A DNA stretch of 64,000 bases from Rehmannia glutinosa (lineage: Eukaryota > Streptophyta > Magnoliopsida > Lamiales > Orobanchaceae): NCBI GenBank assembly GCA_016081115.2, contig JABTTQ020001802.1:124001-188000 (forward strand). Reading direction: 5' to 3'. The translations under genes were made by a program, and so were the position numbers. The notes under the pieces were generated by a model, which was given only the letters and a program-made list of their open reading frames with translations, was not told where the DNA came from and searched no databases. Shown piece by piece: positions 32,190-43,171 of this stretch. Position 1 is the stretch's first letter, and every line of letters begins with the position of its first letter.

Positions 32190-35100
32190 GTATTTACAGC
32201 TAAGTAAAATACATTTGAAGGGGTTTCAGCCGTCTTCAACGCCTCGGCTACTTCCTTATTCTCTCATCATCTTCAGCTCTCCTACTCTTCCTGTATTCTT
32301 CTTCTCTTTTCTTTTTCTCATAGGCGTTGTTGGCAGCAGGGTCCTCCCTTCTCTGCCTTTCTTCCCATTTGCGCGTGAGGCTTTCATTTTCAGCTTCCTA
32401 CATTCTTCTAGCCTCCTCATTCTTTCTCTCCACTTCAATGTTAGCAAGTGTGTCGTACCCAACCCAGTAGTTGATTCCCTTCTTTTGTGGATCAACATAT
32501 CTTACGTCTTTGGGCCTTGGCTGTGCTGGAATACCTCTGCCACTTCCACCACTTCCAACCCTTCTCCTTCCTCGATGTGACTTAGCTCCTCCTCTTGAAG
32601 TGTACTGTACAGGTGTTTTCCCAATTGACTAACTACTCGAACTCTGGTGGGATACCGGATGTCAAAGTCATGGTCTCAGCTGCCATCAGCTTCATCTTAG
32701 TTTGGAGCACCTTTATTTGTTGATCCATCCTAAACATGTGGTCCCTTTGATGCTGCTGGAACTTGGCGTTGTCTAAGCTCCGGGTCATCATTATTGCAAA
32801 TAAAGATTTGAAGTAGGTGATCTACTCACGCCTTAATGCATCTGTCCGATCCATTCTCTGATTCTCAACATAGCTCCTCGAATATATCCAGTGATGTTGG
32901 CATCTCGGTTGTCTAGCCGTTGGTCTAATGCTGCAAAATACATGCTCCATATTCTCTATTTTAGCACAGATGGCTTTGAAGGTTTTACAGAAGTCGGCTG
33001 CATCAGCGGACTGTTCCTCTGGCCATAAAACATCAAAGTTGAATCATTTCGGCACCATAGTAGTTTCAGCTGGAGTTCCAAGTTCTTCAGGAAAGACTTG
33101 GACCGTATATCTGGCACGTTCTGCGGCTGACTCAGCTTCAAAGGGTATATGAGCTTCAAATGAAAAGTATTCAGCAAAAAGATCCTTAGGGAAAATAGGC
33201 ATCTCCACGTCCTCGACATGTGGAGTTTTTCCCTTCTCTTTCAAAATTTATTCACCTCTATGTGCCTCATTGCTTTTGAACTTAATCGGCATTTTGTGTG
33301 TGTTAGCTCAGAGAGCTGGCGATCCTCATTGTCTTAATGACTTCCTCGGCATCAGGTGTATCTTTCTGTTGAGTAGTCTTGTCCTCGACTGACTTATCAG
33401 CATCATTGGAGGGTGATGGCACCGTTGCAGGTGGGCCATCGACCATTGTGAAATTCATAGGAGTAGCCTTATCACTGGCTTGCTTCCTCTTTGCCTGTGT
33501 CTTTTCTGCAGATTTGTCCTTATTTGATTTTTCGATAGGGCTGGACTCAGCTTCATCAACGGTTCCCAAGAATTCCACATCAACATTCTCTTGGGAGTCT
33601 TGACGAGCACTGATCTCTTCTTCTTCAATGACCTGTTCATGAGGGGTAGGCACTTCTTCAACCACTTTCTTACCTAGGGAAGTCTCAACCTCCTCCAGGC
33701 CTTCACTACCCTCAGCAGTCTCAACCGCTGATGGGCCTTGCACATTCCCTTTTGCAGTCTCAATTGCAGCTGGGTCTTCAGCAGATATCCCTTCAGCAGA
33801 CGGAGCAGCTTTAGGGTCTTTAGTGGCATCCTTCAGAGTCTCAACTCCTTGATTGCACTTTCAGGGGAAAAAGTCTCAACTCTCGTGGCCTCACTACCAT
33901 CATTTGCCTTAGCTACATCAACAACTTCATTGGCCTGCATGGCAACTGAAGATTCAGCTAAGACAGTCGGAACTATCTGAGCTTCGTCAAGCTTAGTCTG
34001 CTAAGCTATAAGATTCTAGATATTGCCTCCCAACTCCTTTTGTGTTTGGTTTCCTATAGCCTCCCCCGACCTGGCTGTGGTGGTTTGAGTTTTCCCCTCA
34101 TCTGGCGCACCAGCTGAGTCTCGATCATTTGGGTCACTCAAAACCTGAGACACGGCTGTTTGTCCAAATGAGTGTTCATCCATTGGGGCAGGTGTCTCAA
34201 CACCTTCTGCAAGGAGTGGCTTGGGTAAGGTGCCCCCTTCATCATTTCCTTAGCTTCATCACCAATCTTCCAAGAACCATCATCTTCAGAGTGCACATGA
34301 GATGTGGTGGCATCAATGGTTCACACCACCTCCACGATATCTAGGTTGGGAGAAATTAAGACTGATGAGGATTCTCCAGGGTCTTCTTTCAAACTCTGCT
34401 CGTGCAGCTCTTTGGATTCCCTTATTGCTTTCCTGAACTCAGCTTTCTCGGTTGTGACAGCAGGGTCAATTTCATCAATGTCACTATCACAGCTGTCAGT
34501 TGGTTCCAAGGCAAATTCCGGTGCATCTGTGAAGGTACATGAATGAAGCTTCTTCGACTCTTCAACAACCTTCGCCTTCTCAATAGCTTTAAGCTTCTCT
34601 TCATCTTTCCTTTTCATAAAGGATGGTTGTGCACATATCAGGGTTAAGAGCGGAGATAACTGAGATGTTTCCCAGGAAGCTTAGAAGCTCTTCTTATTCT
34701 TCTACAAACTCAGGCCTCTGGAATTGATGTTTAGAATAGCTTCGCTTCCAATGCCTGCAAATCCTTAGTCTCTCTTGAATGTCAGGGTAGGCAGGAGACA
34801 ACATTTCTAGGTCGTCGTTCTCCTCCTGAATAAGCGCAAGTGTAGCATGTTCCTCCTCAATTGTTTGAGCATCAATTTAAGGGGACTTAATAGCTAACTC
34901 TTCGGATTGGTCAGCTGTGTCAGCTCCATGTTCATCAGCTGTCTCCCGAATAGCTATTTCTTATTGAGTATGCTGACCCTCGTTAGCTGTCTTCTCAACT
35001 TCTATAGTGATTGTATCACCACCCTCTACTTCCTTAGACTGCTCGACTTTAGCTTTAGCAATCTCCTTCATGGGTTTAGTGCCAGATTCAGTTGTCTTCT

Positions 35101-36243
35101 CCAAGGCTGATCTCCTTACCAATCTCCTTCTTTTAGTTTTAACAAGAGCAAATTTTTCCTCTTCAGCTTTCTCGATGGCTTCTGTCTCCACCATCTTTGT
35201 CCTTTTGGCTACTGCTGGCTTACGATGCACAACTGAGTGATTTTTCTTCACGATCGTAGAAGGTGCAGTTGTATTATTCTCTGTCTCGGCTGCTGGGGCA
35301 GTAGCAACTTCTGGAATGGCTGCAGAAGTAGGTGTTTGTTCTAGAATGGCTGCAGGGGCATGTGCATGCTTTGCTGCAACAACTCTCTTCTTCTTCTGAA
35401 TGGTTTCGGAGAAGGAGATGGGACGGTTGCAGCAGTGTCCTCAGGGATAGGATCAGCTGACTCACCTTCTCTGGTGTCAGCTCTGCGTGCATGTGCTTGT
35501 CTCTGAGCACTAGATAGGTTAGCCTTGAACATTTTCTTGTTTACATGGAACGGCTTCCCATGTCTGAGCACAACCCCTTTCACCTCCATCGGATGGCCAA
35601 TGACCAGGCCATACCCCAGTGAGCTCACGAACAGACCATCATCAGTGATATTCTTATTTAGAACATTCTGGCAGATTCGGCTGAAGATGAACTCAGTCCA
35701 TTTCATCTTCTTCTCCTTCATGATCACAACCATGACGGTCAGCTTCGTCCGATACAGCTGATTGAAGCTGCCAAACTTCATGTCCACGCACTTGGACATA
35801 ATATCCATTAACTTATGATAGTCGTCCTTGATCAACGACTTCTTGGCTGTGTAAATAGCCTTAGCAGCAAAATCTGGCTTGGCAATCCCCTTCGATGACG
35901 CGGCTAGATTCACATCCTTCTCAGCAATCTCTTTCATCCCTTCGTAGCGGGTGGCGGTGAGCGACTAAGTCCACATCAGTTATTTTGATGTCCTTATTGT
36001 GGACCAATGACCTTATCTCTTTGTCGTGAACCTCAACGTTTACTTAGAATATAACAACTTCTTCGAGGTATGTGTGCGAGAATTCCTTAGTGAGAAATCC
36101 CTTGAGATTAGATTTCTCCAACTTTTTTGCAATCTCTGAGCCAGGGCCTTATTGATTCCTTGTTTCACCAAACCTTCGAAGTCCACTGTCTATCCAGACT
36201 GGATCTTCTCAGACATCTTAACAAAATCATAGTTGGGTGTCAT
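32190..36243 (-). pseudogene. Element C: env-like third ORF, broken
   Basis: Start by homology at ATG 36243 (MTPNYDFVKMSEKIQSG), with a TAG at codon 18, then VDFEGLVKQG and a frameshift. The long piece 35937-35341 has KDDYHKLMDIMSKCVDMKFGS, FIFSRICQNVLNK, GLVIGHPMEVKG and NKKMFKANLSSAQRQAHARRA. Acidic middle pieces include DEIDPAVTTEKAEFRKAIRES (34410-34490). Near 33040 a helical FKAIC.KIE block follows. The tail has YVDPQKKGINYWVGYD and ANIEVERKNEEARR (near 32430-32510). About 1350 codons if continuous. No membrane segment seen. Confidence 0.8.
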
Positions 36244-37261
36244 TTCTTGAAAATGAACGGTGAAAAACTTGCAAAACGGTCGCTGTAAGAACTAAGGTTT
36301 CACTTGGTTTGCAGAGAAAAACTATAGATTGTTTGAGAGAGATGAGTGTTTTGTGAGGAGAGAGAAAATTTGATTTTGGTATATAAAGGACGCGAGCGGA
36401 CGATTTTTAGAAATTAAAAAGGTTGACCAAAGTTAACGGTTGAGATTATGGATAGCAAAATAACCCACCCCGATGGGTGCCCACCCTGCCCCACCCCCTT
36501 TGGGCCTCCCTCCTCCGAGTTGCGGGCACCAACCCCGCCCTGCCCCGTGCTATTTTTTTTAATTTTTTGATATATTTAATGTATATTTTATATGTATATT
36601 ATATAAAATAATACAGTTTTATGAATTTAATATTATATTTAACATATATAATGACAAATTTTTAAACAATATGTATTTATAATATAAATATAATATTAAT
36701 AATAATTAATAATATAAAATATAAGAGAAAAATATAAAAATATACAAAAAAATTCAACACGGGACGACCTGTCCTGACCCGTGACCCGTGGTGGGTCACT
36801 CTGTCCCGCCCCGTGGAGGGGACGAGGCAGGTCTGGGTATTTAGATACCCGCCCCGCCCCATTGCCATCCCTAGTTGAGATTACACATTCGAAACCACAG
36901 TAATTTTCCCGCATTAAATGCAGCATAATTTATATCCAATCATAGGCTAAATGTGTACATGTTTTATTATGACACCATAATTACGTTGAAGTAATGGCCC
37001 AAAACATTCTCGCTCGCAGAAAACGACCGCGTTTTGTCACTTAGCTCGTAATAACTCAGCTATCTTCCAAAAGTGACTTTACTCTGCTTCTCTCTTCATA
37101 TGATGATCACTTAGCTAGCAGCTAACTCAATGAAGCTGATTTCCTATCTTGGTTGTTTCAATTGGCTGGAAAGTGAAACTTTGCTAATTTTCATTTCTCT
37201 CTTCTTGACTCTACTGATTAATTCTTCTGAGTCTTCTAACTAAGCTCAATCAAACCTAGCT
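36244..37261 (-). other. Element C: spacer between pol remnant and third ORF, with MITE
   Basis: Homologous to B's 17951-18489 (shared GACCAAAGTTAACGG-like words, TTATATCCAATCATA, GTCACTTAGCTCG). It is about 430 bp longer because of the MITE at 36449-36874. No ORF. Confidence 0.7.
36449..36874. mobile_element. hAT-like MITE in element C
   Basis: 426-bp insertion absent from the same place in B and E. Flanked by a 9-bp direct repeat TTGAGATTA at 36440-36448 and 36875-36883, consistent with an 8-bp hAT TSD plus chance. Ends are inverted: TATGGATAGCAA on the left and, on the minus strand, TAGGGATGGCAA on the right (10 of 12). GC-rich outer parts (CCCCACCCC, GCCCCGCCCC) and an AT-rich core. No ORF. 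Confidence 0.8.
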
Positions 37262-37856
37262 CATTCTTAAGCTCTTCAAATGTTGATTCACATAATGGCT
37301 TAGTGAATATGTCAGCTAACTTCTTATCTTTTTGAGTTGTATTCCAAAATGATAACTCTTGCAGCTTCCTTGAGAGTTTTGTTCCTTATTTTGGCTACTC
37401 CATTCTGCTGTGGAGTTCTTGCAGATGATAACTCATGTGCAATACCATTTTCAATACAATACAGAGTTTTAATCCCATTGACAAACTCAGTTCCCATGTC
37501 AGATCTAATCTTAATACCATTCTCATTTTGAACTCTTCTCATCAGCTGAGGCAATTTCTGAAATGTTTCTTTCTTCTTACACATGAAAATAGTCCATGTA
37601 TATCTTGAATAATCATCTACCACCACTAAGGTGTATTTCTATCCACTGATGCTGGCTGGCTCAACATGACCAAATAAGTTCATGTTCAACAGATGCAATG
37701 TCCTTGTTGAAGAAGCACATTGCTTGTCCTTGAAGGATGACTTGATTTGCTTTCCCATTTGGCATGCATCATAAATGCTTCCTTTCTTGTACATTGAGTC
37801 AGGCAATCCTTCCACAAGATGACTCCTTGCAAGCTTGTTGATTGTCTTGAAGTCTG
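37262..37856 (-). pseudogene. Element C: collapsed pol (integrase fused to RNase H end)
   Basis: Minus strand from 37856: ARSHLVEGLPDSMYKKGS, ACQMGKQIKSSFKD, the integrase core VVVDDYSRYTWTIF and RTPQQNGVAKIRN (the catalytic Glu context GVAER has become GVAKI), then KEAARV. At about 37346 it switches without warning to IILEYNSK, which matches the DITLEYI segment near the end of RNase H in B. About 2 kb covering the integrase end, RT and most of RNase H is gone. Confidence 0.85.
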
Positions 37857-39303
37857 GTGTAAGGTTTAGAAGAGGGGGGTTGAATAAACCATATCAAATT
37901 TTTGATTTTAGTCCTTTTAAATAGTTCAACAGAGTTGACTCAGATCAGCTGTGTCCTTAGGGGACAACTAAGTTGGCTATTCAGCTAAGTTACCCACTCA
38001 ACAAACTCGATAGAGCTGTTGATAGTATAACTCGACTGCTTAAGGCAAATACTTAACTTGGCTGATTTGGTTTTTAACAGCAGAAGACTTAACACCCTTT
38101 GATTGGTTTAAAGTTTGTTTTAAACACTTGTTTTAGCACTTAGTTATTTATCAATTGGATAGCAAATATCATCTAATAACAAATATGAAGTAAATGCAAG
38201 AATGTAAATGTTGAAAGTAAATTGACACAAGTATTTTTATAGAGGTTCAAAGATGGGGTAATTCTTCTAGTCCTCTCTTCTCCAACTCGTGGATGAATCC
38301 ACTAAGTAACAGATTAATTTACAAAGCGGTTATCAGTCTGGAGACAGCCTTGATCACACAGCTGGCTTCTCTTGCGACTCAAGTTCTTGGATTTGATCAC
38401 AAAGCCCTCCAACAAACTTCATACTTGGTTCGTCCTTGAACCTTTCTACAATCCTTCAACTTGGAAAGTAGACCCCTTTTGATCTTCAAATGATTTCCTC
38501 TTCAACTGATTGAAGTTATCTCTCCTTCATAGCTTGTGTTGGATCGAGTTTCTTCGAGTTTTAGGCTTTCACGAATCTCTTGTATTGCTTTGAGAATTTG
38601 CAGGTTAATTGCTTGAATATCGCTTGCTCTTGTTAGGTTCAGGTAACCCATTATTAAATGCTTCCTCAGCCTTTTATAGTGCACATTTGAAATTTGCCCA
38701 TTGAAGAGATAGGCTAGTTTCAAATGTCACATAGTGTTCATTATCTTGTCTTATCTTGGTCTGCAGTCCTTGTGATATTGACTGTTCCTCTTATTAAATG
38801 GCGTTTCAGCTTTGCAGGTCATTACACAAGATGCAGTGTTTCCCATTGGTTCCTGCCTTTTGCACATTTCTGGGCCAAACACTTTTAGACCTGGCAGCTA
38901 GACATATTACTATATCATGTAATATTCTTGACTTTATTCCAACGGATCTAAGTCAGTTATCTTCACTTGACTGTTATTTTTACCCCATGTGACTTGAGTC
39001 TGCTCCAATCATGGGATTGACTCAACTATCACTTCAACTGATAGACCTGGCTTCTTGAGTTGACTTGACTGACACTTCTCACAATATTTCCTCAGCTGAC
39101 TGTTCTTCAGTCGAGTCCTTAACTTCTTTCTTGGCTATACTCAGCTGACACACAGTAGAGTCTTCATTCCACTCCGCAGTTGACTTCTTGTAATCTTGAA
39201 TTTGGCTGACTTAACACAGCTCTTCCAGTCCTATCTATTACAATATAGAATTAGAAGGAAAATGAGGTGCCAACTTCCTAGTTTAAGTTTTACATGGTAT
39301 CAT
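37857..39303 (-). repeat. Element E: 3' LTR, main part
   Basis: From GTGTAAGGTTTAGAAG (B's LTR has GTGTGAGTAAGGTTTAG) to TTTACATGGTATCAT. TATA box CTATAAAAGG on the minus strand at 38670-38679. It continues after D at 44638 with CAAAATCTAAC. Confidence 0.9.
39299..39303. repeat. Target-site duplication of element D, left copy
   Basis: ATCAT, identical to 44633-44637. Removing D and one copy gives the LTR sequence GGTATCATCAAAATC, as in B (GGCATTCATCAAAATC). Confidence 0.93.
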
Positions 39304-40241
39304 TGTTCGCCTTATTTTTAGCTTCACCGCAAGTGTACGGTGTAGTTTATAGAATAGGGTAAGCAAGGTCGTATCCACTGAGACTAATAAATTTATGTGC
39401 TAAGTATTGAACTAAGATAGTCTTATTTTTATTTAGACGATCGAAATTTGATAATTGTAGTAGAAGTAAAGACAAGATTAACCACAAAAACACAAGATAC
39501 TAAGAATAATGGAATTATCAAGGGAATGAAATGGATTCCCGGGTTATGGTTTCAATTAATATTTCTCTTATTGTCCGATTTAATAAAAGTCAAAGTTATT
39601 ATCAATATACCTATAAGACGATCACAACGGTATTTTATCCTCCCTCTTGAGATGTATATAAAGTGTAGATTGAAATATCTATGCTAGCATCTCTACTCAA
39701 CATAAGATACACAACTCCCAAATGCACAAAAGATCAAATATCCTCACAAATATTCACAAACCTCTCGATTATGTAAATATTCATGTCAAGTACTCAAGAT
39801 CTAATATTGAAACTCATCTCTCGAATTATGAATCAATATATCAAACAAGTTAAATCATTGGCCAAATGATAAAACAAGAATAAGAATAAAGTACTCAAAT
39901 AGGCTTCAAGACAATAACTTCAAGTAAGATTAAAACATTCAACAAGAGTTCAATTAATCTACTTCCAAAACCCGGAAATCACAAGAAGTTTAGCTACTCA
40001 TTACAAATAAACAACTCATAGACAAATTGTTCATATTCATGACAAGCTAAAATGAAAGATTAAAGCACAAAGAATGAGAAAACTTAGGAAATGGATAATC
40101 TCTCGATTAATCTTCAATCCTCAAGCTCCGATTTGACCCGATTCTTCCCTTGGTTCTTCCTTGATGAAGTTGATGTATTTCTTGTGTTCTTGGGTGTATT
40201 CCTCACCTTTCCTTCATACCCTAGATCAAGCCTCCCATTTA

Positions 40242-40251
40242 TCTATTTATA
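40242..40251 (-). promoter_or_regulatory. Element D: TATA box in 3' LTR
   Basis: Minus strand CTATAAATAG, the same as at 44111-44120 in the 5' LTR. Confidence 0.75.
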
Positions 40252-40298
40252 GCCCCTCAAAAAGCCAAGAAAAAGGTGGAAGAACTTAGGAATTTCCG

Positions 40299-40410
40299 TC
40301 CAGGGGCGGCGGCGCCGGGGGGCGCTGCGGCGCCGGGACGTGAATTTTGGAGTGAATTTCTTTGTCTGGGCGCTGCAGCGCCGTGGACGGGCGCTGCGGC
40401 GCCCGCCTGA
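40299..40410. repeat. Element D: GC-rich palindromic block (3' LTR)
   Basis: Words such as GGGGCGGCGGCGCCGGGG, GGCGCTGCGGCGCC and GGCGCTGCAGCGCC in an AT-rich LTR, just upstream of the TATA box in minus orientation. The corresponding block at 44167-44272 differs strongly while both flanks are nearly identical. Confidence 0.85.
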
Positions 40411-40777
40411 GTTTTTCACCCACCAAATGTTGGAATTTGCTTTTGATCCCTTCTTCAAAGTTGTAGCCCTATCTCTTAGCTTTCCATAGCCACTTGAATC
40501 ATCTCAATATCAATTTTGTAGAGAGAGTTATGGCCAAAATACGAAACACTGCCAGTGATGGAAATTTCGGACAGCGCGTTTGGACGTTTCTTCAAATCAA
40601 TCTCTCTTTGTTTGCTCGTTTGTACTTCTTTTGATACACGATTCATTACTATGACTATAAACTCAATATAATTGGCTCTCAACATGGCTTGGCTACTCAA
40701 ATGACTCAAAATACTCAAAAACAACACAAAACTCAAGTCTTGGAAGCCCAAATTAATGGTATAAAACCAAGTGAACA

Positions 40778-42584
40778 AATACCCCAAACTTAAATCGTTG
40801 GCCGTCCCGGTCAACACTTTTAAAAACAAGACAAAACATGACTGGGAGTAATGAAAAGTTGAACGCACAACAACTCCATAAAAATTTGGTATTGTTCATT
40901 GTAGGTATCAAGCAACGAATTAACCAAGCCTCAAACATCTAACATAGAGCACATATTAAAGAAACCATGGTAAATGCTAAGAATTACACCTCACAAAGAT
41001 CAAGTGTATACTCTCATCTCGAATGAATATAGGACGTGTTTACGCTCAATTCAATTCAATATTGCGAATTACCATAGGCTTGCAAATCGTCTCATATCTC
41101 CGCCACTAGGATGTATGCAAAATTGTGAATCAAAAAGGACTTTTCCTTTGGTTGTAATGAAGTCTCTTTGGTTGGGGTAGGAAAATATGGATAGAGTGAC
41201 TCAAACTCGAGCATATAGACCGGTGAGCATATAATTCATCTACATTAAAGCTCAATATTCTACTCAAATCACCTCTCATTTTCACCAACTCTTCTTATCT
41301 CCATCCCCTTTATTTTGTAAACTCAACCATTCACATTACAATTCTTAACCTCCAAGTTCATTCAAAGAAAACTCATTCATCGATCTATTTTTTTTTTTTT
41401 ACTCTTATATGAGTTTTCAACATTTCATATCTCCTTTTTCTTTCTCTTTTGTTCTCATCAACCAACTATAACATCACCTTCTAACATTTTGATTTCACCC
41501 ATTCACCCTTATTCAATTCATTTACTCAATGATATACGCTCAAGTGTTGGGTAAAAGATTTATCAAGTTAAGGCTTGAATTGTGGCTATTAAAAATTAGG
41601 CAATAGGCTCAAGTTGGCTAACTAGGGATTTCAATATCATCATTAGGTAAGCAAAAGGCTTGAAGGGCTAATAAAATGGCCTTTGATCATTTTCACAATT
41701 CGCATACAACATGTGACCTTGACAGAGATACCAGAGCAAGTTCTAGAATTCTAACAACATGAATGATACACTCAAATTAACAACAAGACTGCATATGATG
41801 AAAGCAGTAAAGGCTCAAAAGCTCACAGGCTTGCAAATACGTAATTCAAAGCATCAAACCATGTTCTCAATATCCACATGCTCAATATCATCTATTCATG
41901 GCTCAATCAACTCATACTCAATACCCAATCAAAACAATACAATTTTTTTTTCTCAAAAATATAAGCATCAAGTCTCGTCGCACATGGTCAACTCACTCCT
42001 TAAAATCTATGAAAATAATAAACGTGCTAAAACTGTAAACGTGTTTCTAATGCAAATGCAACCTAAAATGCTTTACATGCAACTATATGGAAACACACAA
42101 ACAAATGCAATTTTTTTTTTTTTTACACACTTCAAATCAAAATACTCACACATTTCAAATCAAAATACTAACTCTCCCCCCCAAACTTGAATGAAATTAT
42201 ATCGAAACAAGGGAAAAGATAGAATTTCAAGAAAGAAAAATGTGAAGTTACCATTGGGTTGCCTCCCAACAAGCGCTAGATTTACCGTCTATAGCTCGAC
42301 GTATGAATTGGTGCCTCCCTTGAATGCATATATTAGCTGCTTTGGGTCATGGTCAAGTGCCATATTTGCCTTACTTGCACCTAATAATGCATACTTGGGG
42401 TGTCCAAGCAAGGATTTGAGTCTGGCGTAGGAATATACCGATCCGGTTTACGTGTATGTTGTTCGTTTGCATATGTATGATCGTATTTTTCTCGATTCGG
42501 GAACAACTTTCTTATAATATCTCGCACGAATCTGCTCATTCGTACACGCTTGGGTTGTGTGTTCCTTGTCTGTTTTTGTTCCTT
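40778..42584 (-). other. Element D: internal region without ORF
   Basis: Starts at a purine stretch on the minus strand (AAGTTTGGGGTATT) next to the 3' LTR, the probable PPT. Mostly AT-rich, CTCA-rich sequence with T and A runs. At about 42245-42285 the minus strand reads AGCGCTTGTTGGGAGGCAAC followed by CCAATGG, a phrase I associate with the region downstream of pol in plant Ty3/gypsy elements (recalled, not checked). CCCCCCCC at 42175-42182 is a second purine-rich tract on the minus strand. Confidence 0.65.
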
Positions 42585-42998
42585 TTAGGCGCCACATACT
42601 ATTTGATCATGCATAGACATACAATTTGTGTGTGGTTCTGAGCTTTCTTGCTTTTCCAGGATCTTCATCTTCTCGTATTCGGTACCACTCAATTGATGAA
42701 TGGCACTAGATTGTTCCTTCGAGTTGGCTTCAATGGTGCTTAAAAATTGGCTCTTTTGATGTTGCCCACCAACAATTGTAACTAATTGGCCCATTTGAGT
42801 CTCGAGATTTTTCAATTGTGAATCCATAGTATTGGCCAATTGTGTCAATTGCAACTTCATCTTGTCCATCTTTGCTTCGTTTTTGGTAAGGCTATTTCCC
42901 ATTTCCCTCATGAATAAATTTATTTGACTCATAAATGAAGTCGTTTGATTCATGAATGAAATGAGGGCGTCTTCCAAAGATGGTTTCGCCTCTTCCAT
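42585..42998 (-). pseudogene. Element D: gag-like coiled-coil remnant
   Basis: 137-codon frame starting MEEAKPSLEDALISF. The pattern SFMNQTTSFMSQINLF, then TQLANTMDSQLKNLETQMGQLV, resembles the coiled-coil linker in gag of Athila/Tat-type Ty3/gypsy elements, after the capsid domain. No zinc knuckle or protease follows. It lies about 150 bp from the PBS, closer than in a full gag, so most of gag has been deleted. Confidence 0.6.
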
Positions 42999-43148
42999 CC
43001 GAACGGGTGCACCTATACCAATTCAAAGAAACAAATCAAGCATTGTAGAAGTAGAATTTACAAAAGAAAAATGAAAAAAATAAAAAAAAATGTCTAAATT
43101 AAGAATAATTCTATCTATCGCAATATTAGCACCAAAAATTGTATTAGT

Positions 43149-43165
43149 CCCCAGCAACGGCGCCA
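43149..43165 (-). other. Element D: primer binding site (tRNA-Asp)
   Basis: Plus strand CCCCAGCAACGGCGCCA. Plant tRNA-Asp ends CCCCGGCAACGGCGCCA, so the PBS matches at 16 of 17 positions. It lies six bases from the 5' LTR. Confidence 0.85.
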
Positions 43166-43171
43166 AAAACT

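Larger units (their letters stand above)
30497..37856 (-). mobile_element. Element C: deleted relative of B
   Basis: Minus-strand element of the same family as B: 3' LTR 30497-31928, PPT, complete-length but broken third ORF (36243 to about 32190), spacer with a MITE insertion, then a collapsed pol (37262-37856). RT, gag, PBS and the 5' LTR are missing. At 37856 it is fused directly into the LTR of E. Confidence 0.88.
39304..40777 (-). repeat. Element D: 3' LTR
   Basis: TGTTCGCCTTATTTTTAGC to AGTGAACA. Minus-strand TATA box CTATAAATAG at 40242-40251. Upstream of it (40299-40410) lies a GC-rich block with repeated GGCGCTGC(G/A)GCGCC words. Confidence 0.95.

Noticed and set aside
39448..39687. 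79-codon ORF present identically at 43316-43555
   Set aside because: Identical because it lies in the two LTRs of element D; no domain, no start context, not a gene.
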